Source of the DNA: JADHUC01 sp964617665
Lineage (GTDB): Bacteria > Planctomycetota > Planctomycetia > Pirellulales > Pirellulaceae
Direction of reading: 5' to 3'
NCBI GenBank assembly: GCA_964617665.1
Contig: CAZUAH010000640.1
Span: 1 to 7,609, forward strand
Length of the DNA stretch: 7,609 nucleotides
Position 1 is the stretch's first letter; each line of letters starts with the position of its first letter. The notes beneath the pieces are model-generated. The model was not told the origin of the DNA, did no database searches, and saw nothing but the letters and a program-made list of their open reading frames with translations. This document shows positions 1 through 6,238 of this stretch, one piece after another. Both the position numbers and the translations under genes were made by a program.

Positions 1-586
1 CGACCTGTCTCGCCACGCGCGACGAGAGCAGCATGCTCATATGCGACGCGGCAAGTACGGAAGTCTCCTTCAATTCAGGGCGTTGCGTTTCTCGGACTGC
101 GACCACGCTGTCATTCGGTCGCGGAAGCCACAATAGCCAGCCGATGCCCAAGTTGATCCGTCCCGCGATACTGCCGACGTCCCGGTTCTCGGGAATCGGT
201 AGCGGCAACTCGCGGCAGGCAGTGGTCATGCATCTGCCAAGGAATAAACTGCCAAGAGGGAACTTGAGGACACGCTTCGCCGCCGTTGAACCGTTTATGG
301 GCGAACCCAACAGAACCACTTTCCCATCGCGAATGTCAGAGTGATCGGCCAACGCTTTGAGGATGATGAGGCCACCCATGCTGTGTCCGACGAAATGGAC
401 GATTGGTGAGCCCATCGACGTCACCAACTGCTGAAGCGTCTTCGCTTTGTCGGCCAGCGTGCCACACCAAGGACAATGACGAAACATGGTGACCCGATAG
501 CCTCGTCTCCTTAGACGCCGGGAGAGAAGGAGCATTTCGGTGCCGCCCAATCCGAGCCCCGGTACCAGGATAACTGCGTCTGACAT
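1..586 (-). CDS. alpha/beta hydrolase (lipase/esterase-like), 3' end cut by the window edge
   Basis: Reading leftward from the ATG at 586-584, the frame stays open for 195 codons to base 2 with no stop, so only the C-terminus is missing. The translation begins MSDAVILVPGLGLGGTEM, a first core strand followed by a Gly-rich oxyanion-type loop. A nucleophile elbow GHSMGG follows, with the probable catalytic Ser at residue 69. Then come LGSPINGS (93-100), a PNDSVV segment with the probable acid Asp159, and ASHMSML with the probable catalytic His182. This order fits the alpha/beta hydrolase fold of PGAP1-like or triacylglycerol-lipase-like proteins; probably only a few residues are lost. The AGGTGGG motif 10 nt upstream supports the 586 start. 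The ATG at 596 opens a different frame that is a shadow. No signal peptide is seen, so it is probably cytoplasmic. Substrate cannot be told. It lies 68 bp downstream of xseA on the same strand and may be co-transcribed. Confidence 0.85.
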   Translation of the reverse strand, partial: MSDAVILVPGLGLGGTEMLLLSRRLRRRGYRVTMFRHCPWCGTLADKAKTLQQLVTSMGSPIVHFVGHSMGGLIILKALADHSDIRDGKVVLLGSPINGSTAAKRVLKFPLGSLFLGRCMTTACRELPLPIPENRDVGSIAGRINLGIGWLLWLPRPNDSVVAVRETQRPELKETSVLAASHMSMLLSSRVARQV

Positions 587-596
587 TGCTGCGCAT

Positions 597-603
597 CCCA
601 CCT
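597..603 (-). promoter_or_regulatory. Shine-Dalgarno site of the alpha/beta hydrolase gene
   Basis: The minus strand reads AGGTGGG, ending 10 nt before the ATG at 586. It abuts the out-of-frame ATG at 596 with no spacing, so it can only serve the 586 start. This decides the reading frame of the hydrolase. Confidence 0.5.
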
Positions 604-654
604 ATTGACCGTCGCGACCGTACCGCTTCTGTCGCATCTGCCGTTCGATGAAGT

Positions 655-1896
655 CTAATCTCTTTCGTCAGCCGGCGGCAACTGCTCGGTGTTTTCCTCG
701 ATCTTTTCTACTCGGCTAACAAGTTGGCCGCGGGCAAGGCGGGAATTGATGGCATCGCCCACCGACAAGGTATCGACGTTGGTGATGACTTCACCGTTAT
801 CCGCCATCTGCGTTACGCTGTAGCCGCGATTCAGGACGGCCAAAGGGCTAAGCGATTCCAGCCGACCGGCCAGTCCGCGCAGACGTTCTTGCGAGCGGGA
901 GACGGTGTAGCGAAGCCCACGCGTGGCACGTAATTCCAGATCGTCCAATTGTCGCGACAAGTCGTGTACTCGTTCGAAGGGCCGTCGGAACGCGTGATGC
1001 TCGGCGATTGCGGTCAGTCGTGCACGTGCCTCGGTTGCGCGCGATCGTAGTGCCGCCGCCAGGCGTTGCTTCGCGCTGTTCAGGCCGCCGCGAATATCTT
1101 CTTCCGATGGAACCACAAGCTCGGCCGCTTCACTGGGCGTCAACGCGCGAACGTCAGCGACCAAGTCAGACAGAGTCACGTCGATTTCGTGTCCCACGGC
1201 CGACACGACAGGCACTTGAGAGGCGAATATGGCGCGGACTACCGATTCCTCGTTGAAGCACCAGAGATCCTCCAGACTTCCACCGCCACGCCCGACGACT
1301 AGCACATCCGGCGGTTCTGCCAGTGCGTTTGCTGCCTGAATGCCACGTACGATGTCTTCCGCGGCTCCTTCGCCTTGGACCCTGGCCGGGATCACCAAGA
1401 CCTGAATGCCTCGCCACCGGCGACGCAATACCTCCAGGAAGTCGCGAACCGCTGCCCCGGTCGGGCTGGTGACAAACGCGACCCGTCGCGGGAATTGGGG
1501 CAGGGGCTTTTTGTGAACCGAGTCGAAAAGGCCTTCGGTTGTCAGCCGCTCTTGAAGCTGACGAAGCGCCAACTGAAGAGCGCCAACTCCCAAGGGTTCG
1601 ATGCGCCGGATGATCAATTGATACGTGCCGCGAGGTGGGTAGACGTCGATATCGCCACGGCACGCTACCTCTTGACCGTCCTGCAAGTCGAACTTCAATC
1701 GCGAGGCAGCGCTGCGCCACATGACCCCGCGAAGCTGGGCGTCTTCGTCCTTCAGCGTGAGATAGATGTGTCCGGATTGAGGACGCGCGACATTGGATAA
1801 TTCGCCCGCGACCCAGACTGACGAGAATGAAGCTTGCAGCGATTCCTTGATCTGCAAGCTCAGCTGACTCACACTCAGCGGCTGTTCAGGTGTCAN
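655..1896 (-). CDS. xseA: exodeoxyribonuclease VII large subunit
   Basis: The large subunit of exonuclease VII degrades single-stranded DNA to short oligonucleotides in repair and mismatch correction, normally with XseB. Numbered from the GTG at 1872 (405 aa), residues 1-100 form the OB-fold single-strand-binding domain (VWVAGELSNV at 19-28, SGHIYLTLKD at 33-42). The catalytic domain follows: SPTGAAVRD (136-144), GRGGGSLEDLW (194-204) and GHEIDVTLSDLVADVRA (227-243). Asp144, Arg195, His228 and Asp231 fit the residues known to be essential in E. coli XseA. A charged coiled-coil stretch runs from about 260 to 340, then the C-terminal motif SPLAVLNRGYSVT (342-354). The true start is probably further upstream: the frame is open to the gap and reads NTG-ACA-CCT-GAA-CAG-CCG-CTG-AGT-GTG, giving xTPEQPLSVSQLSL, and LSVSQL is the usual XseA beginning. 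The first base of that codon is N at 1896, so 413 aa is likely but a start deeper in the gap is possible. The stop is TAG at 655-657. Confidence 0.93.
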   Translation of the reverse strand, partial: XTPEQPLSVSQLSLQIKESLQASFSSVWVAGELSNVARPQSGHIYLTLKDEDAQLRGVMWRSAASRLKFDLQDGQEVACRGDIDVYPPRGTYQLIIRRIEPLGVGALQLALRQLQERLTTEGLFDSVHKKPLPQFPRRVAFVTSPTGAAVRDFLEVLRRRWRGIQVLVIPARVQGEGAAEDIVRGIQAANALAEPPDVLVVGRGGGSLEDLWCFNEESVVRAIFASQVPVVSAVGHEIDVTLSDLVADVRALTPSEAAELVVPSEEDIRGGLNSAKQRLAAALRSRATEARARLTAIAEHHAFRRPFERVHDLSRQLDDLELRATRGLRYTVSRSQERLRGLAGRLESLSPLAVLNRGYSVTQMADNGEVITNVDTLSVGDAINSRLARGQLVSRVEKIEENTEQLPPADERD

Positions 1897-1995
1897 NNNN
1901 NNNNNNNNNNNNNNNNNNNNNNNNNNNNNNNNNNNNNNNNNNNNNNNNNNNNNNNNNNNNNNNNNNNNNNNNNNNNNNNNNNNNNNNNNNNNNNN
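1896..1995. other. assembly gap of 100 N between pntB and xseA
   Basis: Exactly 100 N, which usually marks a scaffold join of unknown true length. It hides the last few codons and stop of pntB, the pntB-xseA intergenic region and probably the first base of the xseA start codon. Any open frame across it is meaningless because the real length is unknown. Confidence 0.97.
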
Positions 1996-3383
1996 TCCTT
2001 CACTGCGGCGACGATGTCCAGAACCGCCTTCTGACCGTCACCGAAGAACATCAATGTGTTGTCGGCCGCGAACAATGGGTTGGGGATACCGGCAAAACCG
2101 GGACTCAGGCTTCGTTTGATCACAATCACCGTTCGGGCCTTGTCGACGTTGATGATCGGCATCCCGGCAATGGGGCTATTGGGATCGGTCCTGGCCAGCG
2201 GATTCACTACATCGTTGGCCCCAATAACGATGGCCACATCTACGGTTTCCATCGTTGGGTTTATGTGGTCCATTTCCTTCAGGTTTTCGTAGTCGACATC
2301 CGCCTCGGCCAACAGTACATTCATGTGGCCCGGCATTCGGCCAGCCACCGGATGAATGGCGTACTCGACCGTCGCACCGCGTTCTTCGATCAGGGACCCC
2401 AAGTCGCGAACGGCATGCTGAGCTTGAGCCACGGCCATGCCGTAACCCGGCACAAAAACAACGCGTTGGGCGCCGTCCAAGATCATGGCGACGTCTTCAG
2501 CTGATGTGCTGCGAACGTTGGCGTAGATCTCGTCGGCGGCTTCGGCTAGAGACCCGCCTTCCATCACACCGAACAGCACGTTGGCCAGCGATCGGTTCAT
2601 CGCCTTGCACATGATATTGGTCAGGATCAGCCCCGATGCGCCGACTAGCGAACCGGCGATGATCAACACGCTGTTATCGATAACGAAACCGGTGGCGGCG
2701 GCCGCCAAGCCCGAATAGGAGTTGAGCAGAGCGATGACAACGGGCATGTCGGCACCGCCGATAGGACTAACCAGGAGTATACCCAGGACCGAGGCGACTA
2801 AGACCATGACGAGGTAAATCCAGTTGTCGCCGCCGGCGACGAGCCACGCTCCGAGCCCGAGTACACCGATGAACAGAATGGCGTTGATAACCTGTTGGCC
2901 CCGCAAGCTGAACGGTCGCTTGAACATCTTTAGCTCTTTCAGCTTTCCAAACGCGACCATGCTGCCCCAGAAGGTCACGGCGCCGATGATCGCGGTTGCC
3001 GCCGTGGCGGTCAGCATTACGTGCACGTTGACGCCCTCGCCCGCTCCGCGGGTCAATTCGGCACCGGCCACCAATACCGATGCGGCGCCGCCAAAACCGT
3101 TGAACGCGCCGACCAATTGCGGCATAGCTGTCATTTGGATTCTCAACGCCAAGAATCCTCCAAGCAGCGCACCGGCGATGGCTCCCGTGATGATGTACTC
3201 GAAGCGTATCACGTTAACCAACGTGACAATGACGGCCAGCAGCATGGCCAGCGATCCCAGCAGATTGCCTCGAACCGCCGTACGCGGGTGGGCCATGAGC
3301 TTCAAGCCGACGATGAACAGGATCGCGGCCACGACGTAGGCTAGTTTTGCGATTGAAGCAAGATCCACGATTGATACTTCCAC
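1996..3383 (-). CDS. pntB: proton-translocating NAD(P)+ transhydrogenase subunit beta; stop codon lost in gap
   Basis: This is the beta subunit: the membrane proton channel (dII) plus the NADP(H)-binding dIII domain that accepts hydride from NADH on PntAA. 462 residues are readable before the gap, equal to the full length of E. coli PntB, so only a residue or two should be missing. Hydrophobic helices fill residues 10-260, consistent with about nine membrane spans, and include SPIGGADMPVVIALLNSYSG (206-225), whose Asn221 matches the conserved E. coli Asn222. dIII shows PGYGMAVAQAQ (312-322, NADP fingerprint), HPVAGRMPGHMNVLLAEA (344-361), GANDVVNP (388-395), KRSLSPGFAG (423-432) and NPLFAADNTLMFFGDG (435-450). 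The start is GTG at 3383, sharing its first G with the pntAB stop (TAGTG), which suggests translational coupling. Oddity: the residue aligned with the E. coli proton-channel His91 is Asn95 (LVGAFNGFGG). Confidence 0.96.
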
Positions 3384-3838
3384 TATCTCTTACGGAACAT
3401 TCCCAACATGCGATGCGTCACAAGGAAACCACCAACGACGTTGACTGTTGCCATGGCTACAGCGATCGTGCCCAGGACGGTTGCCAGTCCAGTTTCTTCC
3501 GCCCCGGCCGACACTAGCGCGCCAACCAACGTGATGCCGCTGATGGCGTTCGAACCAGACATCAAGGGCGTGTGTAGCGTGGGCGGCACCTTGGTGATCA
3601 CTTCAAATCCAACAAAGATGGCCAGAACGAAAATCGTTAGACTGGCGATCAATGCGTTTGTGGTTCCGTTCCCAGCCGTCTCGCCGCCGGTCGTCGAGTC
3701 CTTCGAGTCCGTTGATACGGCGAAGTTGCCTGTCGTATTCGATGCGGGAGCATCTGCGGACAATTCGGATGCGAAGCCAATCCAGAATAAGCAGGCGGCA
3801 GCACAAGCGGCCCATGTCATGATAGAAACGACTCGCAT
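3383..3838 (-). CDS. pntAB: NAD(P)+ transhydrogenase subunit alpha part 2 (membrane), with N-terminal signal-like extension
   Basis: The small membrane part of a split alpha subunit, it packs against PntB to form the proton channel. I choose the ATG at 3838 (151 aa), which has GAAAGG 9 nt upstream, over the longer frame start at 3901, which would overlap pntAA by 29 bp. Residues 1-30 look like a signal peptide or an extra membrane helix: MRVV, then a hydrophobic core to about 23, then a possible A-x-A cleavage region. Residues 31-60 form a Ser/Thr/Gly/Asp-rich linker. The family domain spans about 61-151: a helix at 62-81, VPPTLHTPLMSGSNAISG (84-101, the family hallmark HTPLMS), two further helices, and the end VTHRMLGMFRKR, close to E. 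coli VTQRMLKMFRKN. Stand-alone alpha2 subunits are usually about 100 aa, so the extra 50 or so residues are unusual. The longer 172-aa frame (3383-3901) cannot be excluded. Confidence 0.92.
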   Translation of the reverse strand: MRVVSIMTWAACAAACLFWIGFASELSADAPASNTTGNFAVSTDSKDSTTGGETAGNGTTNALIASLTIFVLAIFVGFEVITKVPPTLHTPLMSGSNAISGITLVGALVSAGAEETGLATVLGTIAVAMATVNVVGGFLVTHRMLGMFRKR

Positions 3839-3847
3839 TTGACGATG

Positions 3848-3853
3848 CCTTTC
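3848..3853 (-). promoter_or_regulatory. Shine-Dalgarno site deciding the pntAB start
   Basis: GAAAGG on the minus strand lies 9 nt before the ATG at 3838, within the 34-bp pntAA-pntAB spacer. It supports the 151-residue protein that begins directly with the signal-like sequence. Confidence 0.5.
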
Positions 3854-3872
3854 GAAAGCCAGGCGTTGAGGC

Positions 3873-5078
3873 TCATTCGGCCTCTGGTTCGGGGGGATCA
3901 TCGTTCGGTGGTTCGGTAGCCACGAGCGGTTCCAGTCCTAGTAGTTCGCGAAGACGTGGGTTGGCCACTTCGCCGTCGCTCGCGACCAGAGTGTCGCGGA
4001 TGATCTCGTCTTCCACGTTTACTTCGGCTTGACCATCCTTGACCATGTTCAGCAAGAACTTGGTGACGTTGTTCGAGAACATTTGGCTGGCGTGATAGGG
4101 CACTTCCGACGGCAGGTTCGTCGGCCCCAGTACTGCTACGCCCGCGTAAATGACCCGTTGGTCCGGCTCGCTAACCTCGCAGTTGCCGCCACGCTCGGCG
4201 GCCAAGTCGACGATCACGCCACCGGGCGTCATGCGTTCGACCGCGTCTCGCGTAATCAGCAGCGGTGATTTCTTACCCGGTATCGCGGCCGTGGTAATCA
4301 CCACGTCGCTTTCGGAGACCACGTCGGCCATTAGTTCACGCTGTTTCCGATAGAAATCCTCGTCCATCGCCTTGGCGTACCCGCCTTTGTCTTCGGATTC
4401 ACCAGCCTCCAGTTGCAGTTCCACGAATCTGCCCCCGAGGCTTTCCACTTGTTCGCGACATGCCGGCCGCACGTCATACGCATGAACGACGCCACCCAGC
4501 CGTTTGCCTGTGGCAATAGCCTGCAAACCGGCGACACCGGCACCTATTACAAAGACGCGGGCCGGAGAAATCGTCCCCGCCGCGGTCATCAGCATCGGGA
4601 ACATCTTGGGCAACTCCATGGCTGCCAATGTCACAGCGCGATAACCGGCAATTGTGGCCATCGAAGACAGAACGTCCATGCTCTGAGCGCGCGTGATGCG
4701 TGGGATCAACTCCAAGGAGAACAGTGAGGCTCCGGTCCCCGCCACCTCCTGCACGGCCTGAGGTTCACCGAGCGGATCGCACATGCCGACAACAACTTGT
4801 CCGCTTCGCATAAGCTCCAGGTCCGCTCGGCCTTCGTTCGGATTGGCACCCAGACAGCGGACCTGTAGCACCACTTCCGAGTCAAACGTTGTTGCGCGAT
4901 CCTGGACGATCTCAGCCCCTTTGTCCTGATAGTCCTCGTCGGCAAAACCAGCAGCTTCGCCGGCGCCAGTCTCGACGACCACGTCCAATCCCGCCTTGGC
5001 CAACTGCGGCATATTGGACGGAATCAGCGCAACACGTTTCTCTCCGGGAAACGTCTCCTTGACAACTGCAACCTTCAT
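3873..5078 (-). CDS. pntAA: NAD(P)+ transhydrogenase subunit alpha part 1 (NAD(H)-binding dI)
   Basis: This is the cytoplasmic dI domain that binds NAD(H) and passes hydride to NADP+ on PntB dIII. I set the start at ATG 5078, giving 401 aa beginning MKVAVVKETFPGEKRVALIP, which matches the family N-terminus (E. coli MRIGIPRE...ETRVAATP). The frame is open upstream to 5231, but those 51 extra residues have no family likeness. Key motifs are PRITRAQSMDVLSS (126-139), whose Arg127, Gln132, Asp135 and Ser138 correspond to the invariant nucleotide-site residues of Rhodospirillum rubrum dI; IGAGVAGLQAIA (178-189, Rossmann NAD loop); YDVRP (201-205); KGGYAKAM (231-238, mobile loop); and DLAAERGGNCE (291-301). 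The protein ends in an acidic Pro-rich tail without membrane helices. In E. coli dI and the alpha membrane helices are one 510-aa protein; here they are two genes, as in R. rubrum and Thermus. It is the first gene of the leftward operon, with pntAB 34 bp downstream. Confidence 0.96.
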   Translation of the reverse strand: MKVAVVKETFPGEKRVALIPSNMPQLAKAGLDVVVETGAGEAAGFADEDYQDKGAEIVQDRATTFDSEVVLQVRCLGANPNEGRADLELMRSGQVVVGMCDPLGEPQAVQEVAGTGASLFSLELIPRITRAQSMDVLSSMATIAGYRAVTLAAMELPKMFPMLMTAAGTISPARVFVIGAGVAGLQAIATGKRLGGVVHAYDVRPACREQVESLGGRFVELQLEAGESEDKGGYAKAMDEDFYRKQRELMADVVSESDVVITTAAIPGKKSPLLITRDAVERMTPGGVIVDLAAERGGNCEVSEPDQRVIYAGVAVLGPTNLPSEVPYHASQMFSNNVTKFLLNMVKDGQAEVNVEDEIIRDTLVASDGEVANPRLRELLGLEPLVATEPPNDDPPEPEAE

Positions 5079-5110
5079 AAGCCACCAGACAAAAGCGAGC
5101 AAAACGTATA

Positions 5111-5138
5111 AGTCTATTCGGATTGGAGAAAAAGCCAA
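5111..5138 (-). promoter_or_regulatory. weak candidate promoter for the pnt operon
   Basis: On the minus strand, TTGGCT (5138-5133) and TAGACT (5116-5111) are 16 bp apart, each matching four of six sigma70 consensus bases. It would start transcription about 25 nt before the pntAA ATG at 5078. Such weak matches occur by chance, so this is only a candidate. Confidence 0.25.
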
Positions 5139-5224
5139 GGAGGCGTGCTTCGAACGAGGATAGGGCTGCTTACAATGCGTGAGCGGTCTGTGCACGTGCG
5201 TTTCCGGCCTTGACGACACCTTAG

Positions 5225-5245
5225 CAAGCAAGTGTTTGATGCTTG
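5225..5245. repeat. short inverted repeat overlapping the rightward -35 element
   Basis: CAAGCA (5225-5230) and TGCTTG (5240-5245) are perfect 6-bp arms around a 9-nt spacer. The right arm overlaps the putative -35 hexamer at 5243-5248, a position suited to an operator. Six-base arms are short enough to arise by chance. Confidence 0.25.
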
Positions 5246-5271
5246 TAACACACGCGCACAGTGCCGATAAT
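5243..5271 (+). promoter_or_regulatory. sigma70-like promoter for the GYF-domain gene
   Basis: TTGTAA (5243-5248) and GATAAT (5266-5271) are separated by the optimal 17 bp. The -10 matches five of six consensus bases and the -35 four of six. Transcription would start near 5278, leaving a leader of about 40 nt before the ATG at 5318. The site lies in the 239-bp divergent region between pntAA and this gene, where I see no other gene. Confidence 0.5.
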
Positions 5272-5317
5272 AGAACCGTAGGTTACTCGAACTGCGCAAC
5301 TCCCATTATGAAGACTC

Positions 5318-6138
5318 ATGACTGAAGCAATTTGGTACTTTGCTGACGGTGACGAAGAGCGTGGCCCTGTTACGGAGGGTCAAATCCGAGCCTTAGTCGG
5401 CACCGGCAACCTGAAGCCCGACGATTTGGTTTGGAAAGAGGGCATGGACGACTGGGCGCCGGCCGAGGAGATACCCGGTTTGTTCGAGGCTGGGCCACCT
5501 GCTCCACCGCTCGAAACGCCTTCGAACGACACCGCAGCCGAGGAGAAAGCATCGCAAGAGGAAGAAGAACCTCCCGAGAAGCCCAAGACACCGGAGGTGA
5601 GTCGGCCACGGCGACCGAGGGCCTCGCTGGATATTTCAAAACCCATCGAAGTATTCCAGGTTGCCAGCTTTCTTGGACAACCATTGTTCTTGGCCGGTCT
5701 CTTGCTGATCCTGCTCTCACGAGGGTGCGATTCGCTGGGACAACGCCACGTGGCACGGGTTACCGCAAAAGCGGAGGTGGTCCAGAGCCAGTTTCAGGAC
5801 CGGTGGGATCGCGATCGCGACGCAATTGACACCCGCCGCAAGGCATTGGCGGACAAGACTGACCAGACAGTGGAAGACCGGCAGCAATTGAGTGCGTTGG
5901 ACGACCAGTTGCAGCAACTAAACCAGGACAGGCAGGAGGAATTGGAGAAACTGCGTCAGGGCAAATGGCAAAGCATGGCCGCCGCAGCACGCGACGCCGA
6001 AGCCAATAATGACATGTGGCGATTCTGGCGCGAAGGATTCTTTTGGCTGGGAACGTTTGTGTTTGTACTTGGACTGGCAATAATCGGTTTCACCGAGAAA
6101 CGCACCGAGCGCCGGTGGATATGCCTGATCATCCTTGC
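5318..6138 (+). CDS. GYF_2-type domain membrane protein with coiled coil; 3' end in gap
   Basis: 273 complete codons are readable before gap 2 (from the ATG at 5318). Residues 6-55 (WYFADGDEERGPVTEGQIRA onwards, through LVWKEGMDDWAPAEEIPGL) match the GYF_2 (DUF4339) pattern: W-Y after the start, GPV, a Q-I-R-A-L helix, and a W...G...W-x-P/A-A end. This small domain is thought to bind proline-rich peptides. A Pro/Glu-rich acidic linker (about 59-95) and a basic patch RPRRPRAS (97-103) follow. A membrane helix lies at about 117-133 (FLAGLLLILLS), then a Gln/Asp/Arg-rich coiled coil at about 148-215. A second helix lies at about 241-257 (FFWLGTFVFVLGLAIIGF), and a third hydrophobic stretch begins (WICLIIL) as the gap starts. 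The coiled coil would lie on one side of the membrane between helices 1 and 2. Function unknown; such proteins are common in planctomycetes. Confidence 0.85.
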
Positions 6139-6238
6139 NNNNNNNNNNNNNNNNNNNNNNNNNNNNNNNNNNNNNNNNNNNNNNNNNNNNNNNNNNNNNN
6201 NNNNNNNNNNNNNNNNNNNNNNNNNNNNNNNNNNNNNN
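6139..6238. other. assembly gap of 100 N between two convergent genes
   Basis: Exactly 100 N, probably a scaffold gap of unknown real size. The rightward GYF-domain gene and the leftward Gly-rich gene both run into it without a stop, so both C-termini and any shared terminator are hidden. The minus-strand frame that continues to 5956 beyond the gap is antisense to the GYF-domain gene and should not be joined on. Confidence 0.97.

Noticed and set aside
336..596. Minus-strand frame of 86 codons starting at ATG 596
   Set aside because: Out of frame with the alpha/beta hydrolase, which has a complete set of fold motifs over the same bases; its ATG directly abuts the Shine-Dalgarno site with no spacing.
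587..654. Possible short peptide gene between xseA and the hydrolase (containing ERQMRQKRYGRDGQ)
   Set aside because: Fewer than 20 codons, no clear start with a ribosome site, and no likeness to XseB.
2824..3344. Plus-strand frames of 107 and 171 codons opposite pntB
   Set aside because: Shadows of the GC-rich membrane-protein coding strand; no family motifs or ribosome site.
3839..3901. Longer pntAB start at ATG 3901
   Set aside because: It would overlap pntAA by 29 bp and bury the signal-like sequence; the ATG at 3838 has a Shine-Dalgarno motif at good spacing. Kept as a possible alternative.
5079..5231. 51-codon N-terminal extension of pntAA up to ATG 5231
   Set aside because: The PntAA family starts at MKVAVVKE (5078). 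The extension has no family likeness and would place the start inside the divergent promoter region.
5956..6138. Minus-strand continuation of the Gly-rich frame beyond gap 2
   Set aside because: It lies antisense to the well-supported GYF-domain gene and its frame relation across 100 N is arbitrary.
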